Source: an uncultured Opitutia bacterium
GTDB taxonomy: Bacteria; Verrucomicrobiota; Verrucomicrobiia; Opitutales; Opitutaceae
DNA length: 36,494 nt
Assembly (NCBI GenBank): GCA_903839035.1
Contig: CAIMAQ010000083.1
Location: 1 to 36,494 of the forward strand
Direction: 5' to 3'
This document shows positions 24,401 to 30,546 of the stretch, piece after piece. A program made the position numbers and the translations under genes. A model generated the notes under the pieces. That model did not search any database, was not told where the DNA came from, and was given only the letters and a program-made list of their open reading frames with translations. Each line of letters starts with the position of its first letter. The first letter of the stretch is position 1.

Positions 24401-25583
24401 TCCGCAAAATGACATCCGCCAGGTTGGCGCGCTGGATCTCCGGCTGTGTAAAGCGCGGCCGCTCCAGGTAATCCGCCTCCGCGTAAAGCCGGATGCACAC
24501 GCCATCGGCGACGCGCCCGCAGCGGCCCTTGCGCTGGTCGGCGCTCGATTGCGCAATCGGCTCGATCGGCAGCCGTCGCGTGCGCGCCTGCGGGGCGTAG
24601 CGGCTGAGCCGCGCCAGGCCGGTGTCCACGACAAAGCGGATGCCCGGGATCGTCAGCGAGGTCTCGGCGATGTTCGTCGCGATGACGATCTTCCGTCGCT
24701 GGCTCGGCGCAAACACGCGGGCCTGCTCCGCGTTGGAAAGCCGGCCAAAGAGCGGGACGAGCTCGGGCTGCTGCCCAAATGAGCGCAGCCGGCCCTCGAG
24801 CAGGTCGCTGGCCTCGCGGATGTCGCGCTCGCTCGGCATGAACACGAGGATGTCGCCCGACTGGCTGTCGCGCACGATGCGCTCCACCGCCTCCACCGCG
24901 CCGTCGATGTAGTGTAACGCTTCAGACTTCGCGGTCTGTTCGTCACCCTCGGCGGCGTCGCTGCCGAGGGAATCGAGCGGCGCGTAGATCACCTCGACGG
25001 GAAACGTGCGGCCCTCGACCTTGAGCACGGGGGCACCGTCGAAGGCCGCACTGAACATCTCGGTGTCGATGGTCGCCGACGTGATGATGATCTTCAGCTC
25101 GGGCCGCTTGTACCGCAGCGTGCGCAAGTGGCCGAGCAGGAAGTCGATGTTCAGCGAGCGCTCGTGCGCCTCGTCGATGATCAGCGTGTCGTACTCGCGC
25201 AGCAGCGGATCGCCCTGCACCTCGGCCAGCAGCATGCCGTCGGTGAGGAACTTGATCACGGTCGCCGGCGTGGTCTGGTCGTTGAAGCGGATCTTGCAAC
25301 CCACCTCGCGGCCCCAGGTCACACCGAGCTCCTCCGCCACGCGGCGCGAGATGGACAGCGCCGCCACGCGCCGCGGCTGGGTGCAGGCGATGCGGCCGGT
25401 CATGCCGCGGCCGGCGGCGAGGCACATCTTCGGGATCTGCGTGGTTTTGCCGGAACCCGTCTCACCGGCCAGGATCACCACCGGGTGCGCCTGGATGGCC
25501 GCAACGATTTCCTCCGCCCGGCTGCTGATGGGCAGCTCGGGCGGAAACTCGAGGCGGAAGCGGAAGGGTTGGTTGGGCGGCAC
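21414..25583 (-). CDS. hrpA: ATP-dependent RNA helicase, HrpA type (DEAH box)
   Basis: This 1389-residue helicase acts on RNA or RNA-protein complexes in the cytoplasm; E. coli HrpA (about 1300 residues) is linked to mRNA processing and rescue of stalled ribosomes. Motif I is GETGSGKT (40-47), motif Ia TQPRRVAA, motif II DEAH (137-140), motif III SATID, and motif VI SADQRKGRCGR, followed by the HA2/OB region and the long C-terminal DUF3418 part. The two stretches at about residues 433-459 and 824-847 (GHGSEVMGHGPEKSEP and GHGSLVMGEGRQPLKS) are not typical and are encoded by short inverted repeats (see repeats). The ATG at 25583 gives a normal start. A repeat element separates it from the divergent gene at 25739. 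Confidence 0.94.
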   Translation of the reverse strand: MPPNQPFRFRLEFPPELPISSRAEEIVAAIQAHPVVILAGETGSGKTTQIPKMCLAAGRGMTGRIACTQPRRVAALSISRRVAEELGVTWGREVGCKIRFNDQTTPATVIKFLTDGMLLAEVQGDPLLREYDTLIIDEAHERSLNIDFLLGHLRTLRYKRPELKIIITSATIDTEMFSAAFDGAPVLKVEGRTFPVEVIYAPLDSLGSDAAEGDEQTAKSEALHYIDGAVEAVERIVRDSQSGDILVFMPSERDIREASDLLEGRLRSFGQQPELVPLFGRLSNAEQARVFAPSQRRKIVIATNIAETSLTIPGIRFVVDTGLARLSRYAPQARTRRLPIEPIAQSSADQRKGRCGRVADGVCIRLYAEADYLERPRFTQPEIQRANLADVILRMKAFGLGDIERFPFINMPAVKSIRAGYALLEELGAIEEANGHGSEVMGHGPEKSEPSTQHPLPFTRELTPVGRELARLPVDPTVGRMILQARTEKAVREVLVIAAGLSIQDPRERPMDKQTQADAAHRRFAHPDSDFLTLLNIWETYHDQFETLAQSKLRRFCRDHFLSYTRMREWRDIYTQLLDVLKEREGFKLTSAFTGLKTDEAAATAYGTPPFRAIHRSILAGLLGNIAHRDEENGGYKATHDRRVTLFPGSVLFVREDPKKKSTMAKGPKEKPRPSKAPAWLMAAEIMETTRLYARTCARLDPAWALDLGAHLVRVAHSEPFWNEEGGRVLVKQRTRLYGLELETKAVSYGKVNPVQATEIFIREGLVNDTIVFPLDFIAHNRRVREQIEVILTRTRDSGYLNLDEAAYRFYAAQLMPDARSAPGHGSLVMGEGRQPLKSNLSPMTHDRSPALSLGISSVGELVDLVRERRGKEPKFLMMEPDDLRDPEALAHDVAAFPAELPLENSALPLNYAYKPGQADDGVTLDVSVREAELLTPAALDWAVPGHLEAKVEHYLRALPKELRRAFVPLADTAKSLVTQVAARDRLTARRESLTMALAAQIAERFRVTVDPAQWADKPLSDHLRVRIRVLDADGRELCASRELAEIHAALHLQSRAASASVAREDPVAWRTARAKWEMSAQTTWTFGDIPERVPVADAAGVPVVAFPGLRPADGGIELRLFKTPEEAQAATRHGLAALLGRQLGHDLGWLERDLRALRELGTLTATLLPLEELQAQALESIRRWVCERPVLPLTTAAFTTVLERAKADLRGLVPRLTDLLREILTLRQALLVHATPPPGLERDMGSLLGTDFLRTTPYAQLAQLPRYLKAMKLRADRWRKNSAKDGERTAQLAPYLAAAAKLRDREGGDALRWLVEEFRVSLFAQELGTAEPVSAVKLDRLLAAVQSGVVVRREEPAVAAKPIVVAPVREKKSAPLKNLGALDKLFPR
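23042..23114. repeat. Inverted-repeat element inserted in frame in hrpA (1)
   Basis: GGTCATGGGTCATGGGTGAT (23042-23061) and its near-complement (23095-23114, one mismatch in 20 bases) enclose 33 bases. The 73-bp element is part of the hrpA reading frame and encodes an extra low-complexity segment. The same ATGACCCATGACC wording recurs at 24252-24283. Confidence 0.7.
24207..24285. repeat. Inverted-repeat element inserted in frame in hrpA (2)
   Basis: The left side (24213-24236) reads GGGTAATGGGTGCTGGGTGC and the right side (24252-24283) repeats CCCATGACC three times, the two being roughly complementary. It falls between EELGAIEEAN and the conserved LTPVGRELARLPVDP of the helicase, where other HrpA proteins have only a short link. 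Edges are approximate. Confidence 0.6.
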
Positions 25584-25593
25584 GGAAAGGGAT

Positions 25594-25680
25594 TGTCATC
25601 GCGAGCCCAGCGCAGGCGGGCGTGGCGATCCATCTGATTCCCGATGGATTGCTTCGTCGCTGCGCTCCTCGCAATGACAA
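25594..25680. repeat. MITE-like palindromic repeat upstream of hrpA
   Basis: The ends TTGTCATCGCGAGCCCAGCG (from 25594) and GCGCTCCTCGCAATGACAA (to 25680) form imperfect terminal inverted repeats of about 38 bases, with a short centre. The phrase ATTGCGAGGAGCGCAGCGAC on the minus strand is widespread as a dispersed repeat in unrelated bacteria. A fragment of a similar element (CAGCGGGAATGACAAA) follows at 25718-25733. It occupies the divergent promoter region between hrpA and the gene at 25739. Confidence 0.72.
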
Positions 25681-25738
25681 CCATCCAACAGGAAAGAGGC
25701 TTGAGATTCCGCGTCCCAGCGGGAATGACAAACCTTCC

Positions 25739-26242
25739 ATGCAGCCTCCCCTCCTTCCCGAAGCCGCCCTGCACCGCGTGCTCCGCCTCGCGCGGATGGA
25801 CGGTTTGGGCGTGCTGTGGCTGGCCACGTTCTTCGCCCTGACCGCGGCGGCCATGGGCGATCTCCCGGGAGCGGTCGCCTGGCTCCTCGTCGCCGGCGCC
25901 GGCGCGATCGAGTTGCATGGCGCCGTTCTGCTGCGGGGGGCGGAAAAACGCGGGCTGGGCTGGCTCATCGCCAGCCAGCTCCTGTTCATGGGCGCCGTGT
26001 TCGCCTATTGCGCGTTCCGGCTGACGCACTACGACCCGACCGCGCTCCGCGAGGCGCTCACCCAGGAGATGAAGGCCACACTCACCCAGGCCAACTATGA
26101 CCAGGAGGACTTTCTGCTCACCGTCTATCGCACCACCTACGGCCTGATGGCGGGAGTGGCCCTGATCTACAAGGGCGGCCTGACCGTTTACTTTCTCCGG
26201 CGCCAGACGGCCGTCGCCGCGGCGGTGGAAATGGCCGAGTGA
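25739..26242 (+). CDS. Hypothetical membrane protein
   Basis: This 167-residue protein starts at the ATG at 25739 (MQPPLLPEAALHRVL); the open frame continues 39 codons upstream, but that part is repeat sequence and not a credible N-terminus. Four hydrophobic segments are visible: LGVLWLATFFALTAAAMG, GAVAWLLVAGAGAIELHGAV, GWLIASQLLFMGAVFAYCAF and TYGLMAGVALIYKGGLTVYF. An acidic loop (about residues 99-122) separates the last two. It is an inner-membrane protein of unknown role. It resembles small membrane proteins often seen in Opitutaceae-like genomes, but I cannot name a family. A hairpin lies just downstream. Confidence 0.72.
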   Translation: MQPPLLPEAALHRVLRLARMDGLGVLWLATFFALTAAAMGDLPGAVAWLLVAGAGAIELHGAVLLRGAEKRGLGWLIASQLLFMGAVFAYCAFRLTHYDPTALREALTQEMKATLTQANYDQEDFLLTVYRTTYGLMAGVALIYKGGLTVYFLRRQTAVAAAVEMAE

Positions 26243-26256
26243 GTGGTCAGGGGGAG

Positions 26257-26331
26257 GGCGGGTCTCTGACCCGCCTTGGCTCGACGGCCGGGATTTACCG
26301 AAGCCCTCAGGGCAGTTCAAAGACCTGCCCT
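26257..26331. repeat. Two-hairpin palindromic repeat between convergent genes
   Basis: GGCGGGT and ACCCGCC (26257-26275, 5-base loop) are followed by AGGGCAGTTCAAAGACCTGCCCT (26309-26331), which has 7-bp arms. The layout resembles the composite repeats at 1607 and 5573 in kind but not clearly in sequence. The second hairpin overlaps the stop of the MobA-like gene. Confidence 0.5.
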
Positions 26332-26935
26332 ACTTCGCCGCCGGTTCGTTCCAATTGGTGAACAGCGGCACCTCCACTACGGTAATCTCCCGCACCTGGA
26401 GCAAACCCTGCGCTTCCGCCGCCGTGAGCAGCTTTTGCAGCGACAGCTCGCGCCGCGCCAGCGCCGCCCGCGCCAGCGCCAGCAGCTCGCGCGGATAAAC
26501 CGCCGCCAGCGGTTCAAACCACTTTCCGTTCCGGCCCACCGCCCCGCGCCCCGGCGCGCAATCAGCCAGCAGCGTCGCAAACCACGCCGGCGTCATCTGC
26601 GGCAAATCCACGGCCAGGACCGCGAGCAGACCCGACCCGCACTGTTCCAGCCCGGCCACGATCCCGCCGAGCGGCCCGCTGTCCGGGCTGGCGTCGCGCA
26701 CCACGCTGACAAACCCCGGCGCCTCCCCGGCCCACGTCTGGTCCTCCCGGGCCGAGAGAAAAACCTGCTTCGCGCCCGCGCGATCCAGCACGTCGAGCTG
26801 ACGCTCCCAGAGCAGCCCGCCTTCATGCGGGAGCAGCGCCTTGTCCCGCCGCATGCGGATCGAGTGGCCCGCGGCGAGGAGGACGGCGTCAAAGCTGGCG
26901 GCGGACGCGGCCACGCTAGGTTTTGAAGGCGGCAT
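26330..26935 (-). CDS. MobA-like nucleotidyltransferase
   Basis: This 201-residue protein of the MobA-like NTP transferase family would attach GMP (or another nucleotide) to molybdopterin in cofactor synthesis. The nucleotide loop is AVLLAAGHSIRMRRDKALLP (residues 17-36), close to the usual LAGGxSxRMGxDKA but with Ala for one Gly and Arg for the Gly after RM. Further marks are GPLGGIVAGLE, VLAVDLPQMTP (metal Asp) and WFEPLAAVYP. The substituted loop makes the true substrate less certain. Its start overlaps the end of the symporter gene by 20 bases, so the two are likely co-transcribed. No other molybdenum cofactor genes are in the window. Confidence 0.82.
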   Translation of the reverse strand: MPPSKPSVAASAASFDAVLLAAGHSIRMRRDKALLPHEGGLLWERQLDVLDRAGAKQVFLSAREDQTWAGEAPGFVSVVRDASPDSGPLGGIVAGLEQCGSGLLAVLAVDLPQMTPAWFATLLADCAPGRGAVGRNGKWFEPLAAVYPRELLALARAALARRELSLQKLLTAAEAQGLLQVREITVVEVPLFTNWNEPAAK

Positions 26936-28235
26936 CGCCGAAGTTCGCCTCGGCTTTCTTATCGTCGAACTCCCCTTCCCACCGCGCGACCACCACGCTG
27001 GCGAGGCAGTTGCCGACGACGTTCACCGACGTGCGCGCCATGTCGAGCAACGCGTCCACGCCGAGGATCATCGCCGCGCCTTCCAACGGCAGATTGAACG
27101 ACTGCAGCGCCGCGATGAGCACGACGAGCGACGCGCGGGGCACTGCGGCCACGCCCTTCGACGTGAGCATGAGCGTGATCATCATCGTGATCTGCTGGCC
27201 GAGACCAAAGTGGATGCCCGTCGTCGCCTCCGCCGCCTGCGCGACAAACACCGAGGCGACCGCGAGGTGCAACGTCGAGCCATCGAGGTTGAACGTGTAG
27301 CCCGCCGGCAGCACAAAGCCCACGATGCCGCGCGGCACGCCGAGCTTTTCCATGTTGGCAAACGCGTCCGGCAGCGCCGCCTCGCTGTTCGCCGTGGCAA
27401 ACGCCAGGGCAAACGGCTCGCGCACCGCGCGCACGAAGGCCTTGAGCGGCACCTTTGCGAACCAGATCACGGCGCCAAACACGACCACCACGAAGATCAC
27501 CAGCGCGAGGTACAGCGTGAGCACGAGCTTGCCGAGGTTGAGCAGCACGCCGAGTCCCTGGTGCCCGACCGTCACCGCGATGGCCGCGCCCACGCCAAGC
27601 GGCGCGAACTTCATGATGAGCCCGGCGAACTTGAACATCACCTGCGTGAGGCTGGCGCAGAACGTCAGCACCGGCTTGCCCGCCTCGCCCGCGGCGATGA
27701 CCGCCGTCGCGAAGATCACGGAGAACGCCACGATCTGCAGCACGTCGTTGCGCGCGAGCGCGTCGAGAAAGCTCGTCGGAAAGATGTGGAGCAGCGTCTC
27801 CACCAGCGTCAGCGGCTTGTTCTGCGCCGCGGCGCCGAGGGCGGCCGCGCTGGCCGGGAGTTTCACCCCGACGCCCGGCCCGATGAAGTTGACCACCGTC
27901 AGGCCGACCACGAGCGCGGCCGTGGTGACGATTTCAAAATAGAGCAGCGCCTTCGCGCCAATGCGGCCCACCTTCCGGATATCCCCCGTGCCTGCGATGC
28001 CCTGCACGATGCTGGCAAAGACCAGCGGCGCGATCATCGCCTTGATCAGGTGCAGGAAGATGTCGCGCACCAGCGTCATCCCCTCGTCCCAGCCCGCCTT
28101 CGTCGCCGGGGCCAGGCGGCTCATCCACCAGCCCACCAGGCAGCCCACGACCAACCCCAGGAGAATCTGCTTCGTGAGGCTGGGGCGATACCAGGGTCCG
28201 CGGGTCGGGCCGGCGGCAGAGGGTGAACTGGCCAT
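26916..28235 (-). CDS. Dicarboxylate/amino acid:cation symporter (DAACS, GltP/DctA type)
   Basis: This 439-residue inner-membrane symporter takes up C4-dicarboxylates or acidic amino acids with Na+ or H+. Family marks are FANMEKLGVPRGIVGFVLPA followed by GYTFNLDGSTLHLAV (the hallmark motif), the serine-containing re-entrant region before it, MMITLMLTSKGVAAVPRASLV, and GVDALLDMARTSVNVVGNCLAS. Eight hydrophobic segments and two re-entrant loops fit the fold. The start MASSPSAAGPTRGPW is the only sensible one. It is first of a two-gene unit with the MobA-like gene. The substrate within the family cannot be fixed from sequence. Confidence 0.93.
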   Translation of the reverse strand: MASSPSAAGPTRGPWYRPSLTKQILLGLVVGCLVGWWMSRLAPATKAGWDEGMTLVRDIFLHLIKAMIAPLVFASIVQGIAGTGDIRKVGRIGAKALLYFEIVTTAALVVGLTVVNFIGPGVGVKLPASAAALGAAAQNKPLTLVETLLHIFPTSFLDALARNDVLQIVAFSVIFATAVIAAGEAGKPVLTFCASLTQVMFKFAGLIMKFAPLGVGAAIAVTVGHQGLGVLLNLGKLVLTLYLALVIFVVVVFGAVIWFAKVPLKAFVRAVREPFALAFATANSEAALPDAFANMEKLGVPRGIVGFVLPAGYTFNLDGSTLHLAVASVFVAQAAEATTGIHFGLGQQITMMITLMLTSKGVAAVPRASLVVLIAALQSFNLPLEGAAMILGVDALLDMARTSVNVVGNCLASVVVARWEGEFDDKKAEANFGDAAFKT

Positions 28236-28303
28236 GGGTCTTTGTTTCAGCGGGTCCCGCCGACGCCAAGCCTGAAGGCGCTGGCGGAGGCGATGGGGCC
28301 CGT

Positions 28304-29143
28304 TTACCCGCGCGCCGGCTCGGTCATCCGGGCCTTCGCCTGGCGGGACAACTCCGCGATGTGCCCGTCGTTCGCCATCACCTGCTCGAGGTGCCGCCGG
28401 CGCTGCGGGCCCGCGGTGTTCATCATGACGTCGCCGTACGCGCGCTCGACCCAGAAGCGGGAGACGCCGTTCAGGTACTCGCGCAGCTCATGGAGGCGCG
28501 CCTCGGGATAACGCTGGCAGAGGTTCATCGTGAACATCCGCCGCCACCCGCTGCCACCGAACGCCGCGTGCTTGGTGTTGTGGTTGAACACGAGGATGTC
28601 GCCCGGCTTGGTCTCCAGTGCGATCGCGGGCACGTCCCGGCCATGCAGGCCCCATTTTTCCTGGCAGCTGTAAATCTCGTCGTTCAGCGCGTTCGCAAAC
28701 GCGTCGCCAATCTTGTGGCTGCCGGGAATCACCCGCAGACAGCCGGTGTCGCGCGTCAGGGGGTCGAGGTAGAACGCGATCTTGATGTGCAGCGTTTCCG
28801 GGTGCCAGCCGTCCGAGTGCCAGCCGGTGTCGCCGGCATAGTAGTTCCCGTCGCTCGGCATGAAGTTGAAGTCGTCGCCGAGCAGCCCGCTCGCGATCCC
28901 ATGGATGCGCGGGTCGTCCAGTAGGCTGGAAAGCACCGCGTTCTGGTCAATAAAGGGCACGATGCAGGAGCGCTGCTTGCCCTCGTGCGGCTTGCCCGCA
29001 TGGCCGCCGCCGCGCGTGGCGAAAATGGCCTCAAACTCGCGGATGATCTCGTCAATGCGGTCCTGGAGGAGACCGGGAAATGCGAGAAAGCCGAAAGTCT
29101 TGAACTGGATCAGCTGCTGTTCGGTGAGCTTGAGGTCGGGCAT
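28304..29143 (-). CDS. Phytanoyl-CoA dioxygenase (PhyH) family protein 1
   Basis: This 279-residue non-haem Fe(II)/2-oxoglutarate oxygenase of the PhyH family hydroxylates small molecules. The iron triad is His109 and Asp111 in GWHSDGWHP, and His192 in NHNTKHAAF; Arg201/202 after it would hold 2-oxoglutarate. The protein begins MPDLKLTEQQLIQFKTFGFL, the usual family start, so the ATG at 29143 is preferred over one 59 codons upstream. RVIPGSHKIGD is the family loop. It is divergent from the SH3-like gene at 29329. The substrate is unknown. A second PhyH gene lies at 32926, but the two are not close relatives. Confidence 0.9.
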   Translation of the reverse strand: MPDLKLTEQQLIQFKTFGFLAFPGLLQDRIDEIIREFEAIFATRGGGHAGKPHEGKQRSCIVPFIDQNAVLSSLLDDPRIHGIASGLLGDDFNFMPSDGNYYAGDTGWHSDGWHPETLHIKIAFYLDPLTRDTGCLRVIPGSHKIGDAFANALNDEIYSCQEKWGLHGRDVPAIALETKPGDILVFNHNTKHAAFGGSGWRRMFTMNLCQRYPEARLHELREYLNGVSRFWVERAYGDVMMNTAGPQRRRHLEQVMANDGHIAELSRQAKARMTEPARG

Positions 29144-29328
29144 GGGGTCAGGGGGTGGACAATGCGCTGCGATGGAAGAAGGTTCGGCCGCGGGGTTACA
29201 ATCCAAATTCCCGCCCCCCGCCGGTGCGGGGCCCGTCCGGAGCTGTATCGGGTTGAACCGGACGCCCCGTCTGGCACCCTGCGATTCAGCCGCGCCTGCG
29301 GCCGGCTGATTCCGCACCACCCCTCCCC

Positions 29329-29766
29329 ATGAAACTCCTCTTCGCCCTGCTTTGTCTTTCCGCCGGCGCCGCCCTGGCGGAGGACGCCACGCTCGTCGCC
29401 AACACCGTCCTGCGGACCGCGCACAGCCTCGTGATCCTCAAGGCCGGCACCACCGTGCAGGTCCTCGCGCGCAATGATAAGACCGTCACGATCAAGTCCG
29501 GGGACAAGACCGGCCAGATACCCGTGAGCGCCCTGGAGGCGTATTCGGACGCCGATATGATGTCCGCCCCGCGTACCGCACCCGTGACTCCCCCGCCCGC
29601 CCCTGCTCCCGTCGCCGCCACCTTGCCGGCACCCGCCGCCGCCCCGGTCGAGCCCCGCAAGGCCCAGACGATGTACGGCAAGGCCGTGGAAAAAGCCCGG
29701 GACAACGCCGCCAGCCACGAGAAAACCCTCGTGCAGCCGACGGACGAAATCCTCGGCGGAAAATAA
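29329..29766 (+). CDS. Exported SH3-like hypothetical protein
   Basis: This 145-residue protein has a signal peptide (MKLLFALLCLSAGAALA, cut before ED). An SH3-like beta domain follows at about residues 20-75 (LRTAHSLVILKAGTTVQVLA, KTVTIKSGDKTGQIPVSALE), then a Pro/Ala-rich linker (about 82-108) and a charged helical tail. It is probably periplasmic, perhaps binding the cell wall, but this is inference from the domain type. The Coa1-like gene starts 12 bases after its stop, so the two form an operon. Confidence 0.75.
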   Translation: MKLLFALLCLSAGAALAEDATLVANTVLRTAHSLVILKAGTTVQVLARNDKTVTIKSGDKTGQIPVSALEAYSDADMMSAPRTAPVTPPPAPAPVAATLPAPAAAPVEPRKAQTMYGKAVEKARDNAASHEKTLVQPTDEILGGK

Positions 29767-29778
29767 TCCCCGGCCCTC

Positions 29779-30216
29779 GTGGAATCCCGTCCCCTCCCCT
29801 GGCGGCAGCGCCAGCCCAAGCTGTTTTACACCGCCATCGGGGTGGGCTCCGCGCTGGTCCTGGCCGGCGTCATCGCGCTGGTGTTCACGGTCATCGTCGG
29901 GTTCATCAAATCCTCCGACGCCTACGTGGGCGCCCTCGCGCGCGCGAAAGCCGCCCCGGCCGTCGTCGCGGCCTTGGGTTCCCCACTCGCGGAAGGCTGG
30001 CTCGTCACGGGCAACATCCACGTCAGCGGCCCCACCGGCCTGGCCGAACTCGCGATTCCGGTTTCCGGACCCAAGGGCAAGGCCACGATCTACGTCGAAG
30101 CGACGAAACACCTTGGCGAATGGCAATTCGACCATCTCGTCCTCCAGCTTGAGCCCACCCACGAGCGGATCGACCTCGCGCCGCCCAAGCCGCTCCCCGC
30201 GCCCCCCACGCGCTGA
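29779..30216 (+). CDS. Coa1-like (cytochrome oxidase assembly factor 1 family) membrane protein
   Basis: This is a 145-residue protein from a GTG start (29779). One transmembrane segment (residues 19-43, AIGVGSALVLAGVIALVFTV) is followed by an outside domain with SDAYVGALARAKAAPAVVAA, GSPLAEGWLVTGNIHVSGPTG and IPVSGPKGKATIYVEATK. These stretches match the bacterial Coa1/DUF1783-like family, whose eukaryotic member helps assemble cytochrome c oxidase. Bacterial members are often linked to no oxidase gene, and none is here. The function is therefore only a family hint. Confidence 0.78.
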   Translation: MESRPLPWRQRQPKLFYTAIGVGSALVLAGVIALVFTVIVGFIKSSDAYVGALARAKAAPAVVAALGSPLAEGWLVTGNIHVSGPTGLAELAIPVSGPKGKATIYVEATKHLGEWQFDHLVLQLEPTHERIDLAPPKPLPAPPTR

Positions 30217-30546
30217 CCGCCCGGCACGCCCCCCCTCTCTTTCCACAGATTCCGATTGGAGGCAGGGTGAACCCTCCGGAGGAGCCGTTCGCTCCGCGGC
30301 ACCAATACTTTGAGCTCACGATGAATCGGCTCATCCGGAGGATTCGCCCCACCCACCGGATATCCAAACGCCCAACCTGGATCAGGAGCCCAACGTCAGG
30401 CCGACCACGGGCCCGTCGATTTCACTTAATAAGTGAAATCGCCCGGGCGTCCCGCCCACCCGAAAAGCACCATCCCCTCTCGATCCAATGTCACCTATTA
30501 CGTGACCTTGATCCTCCGCCCCGCGGTGGGTGCGGCCGGTGCGCAA
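30217..30546. repeat. Palindrome-rich convergent intergenic region
   Basis: No gene is seen in these 330 bases. They hold several inverted repeats: CCTCCGGAGGAGCCG (30273-30287) with its near-complement at 30327-30341 (one mismatch); TCACTTAATAAGTGA (30422-30436), extended to a 10-bp stem by flanking bases; and TCACCTATTACGTGA (30491-30505), a related palindrome 69 bases away. They may be terminators for the two convergent genes or protein-binding sites. Confidence 0.6.

Noticed and set aside
26841-28226. 461-codon open frame on the plus strand
   Set aside because: Antisense to the dicarboxylate symporter; composition of charged residues only.
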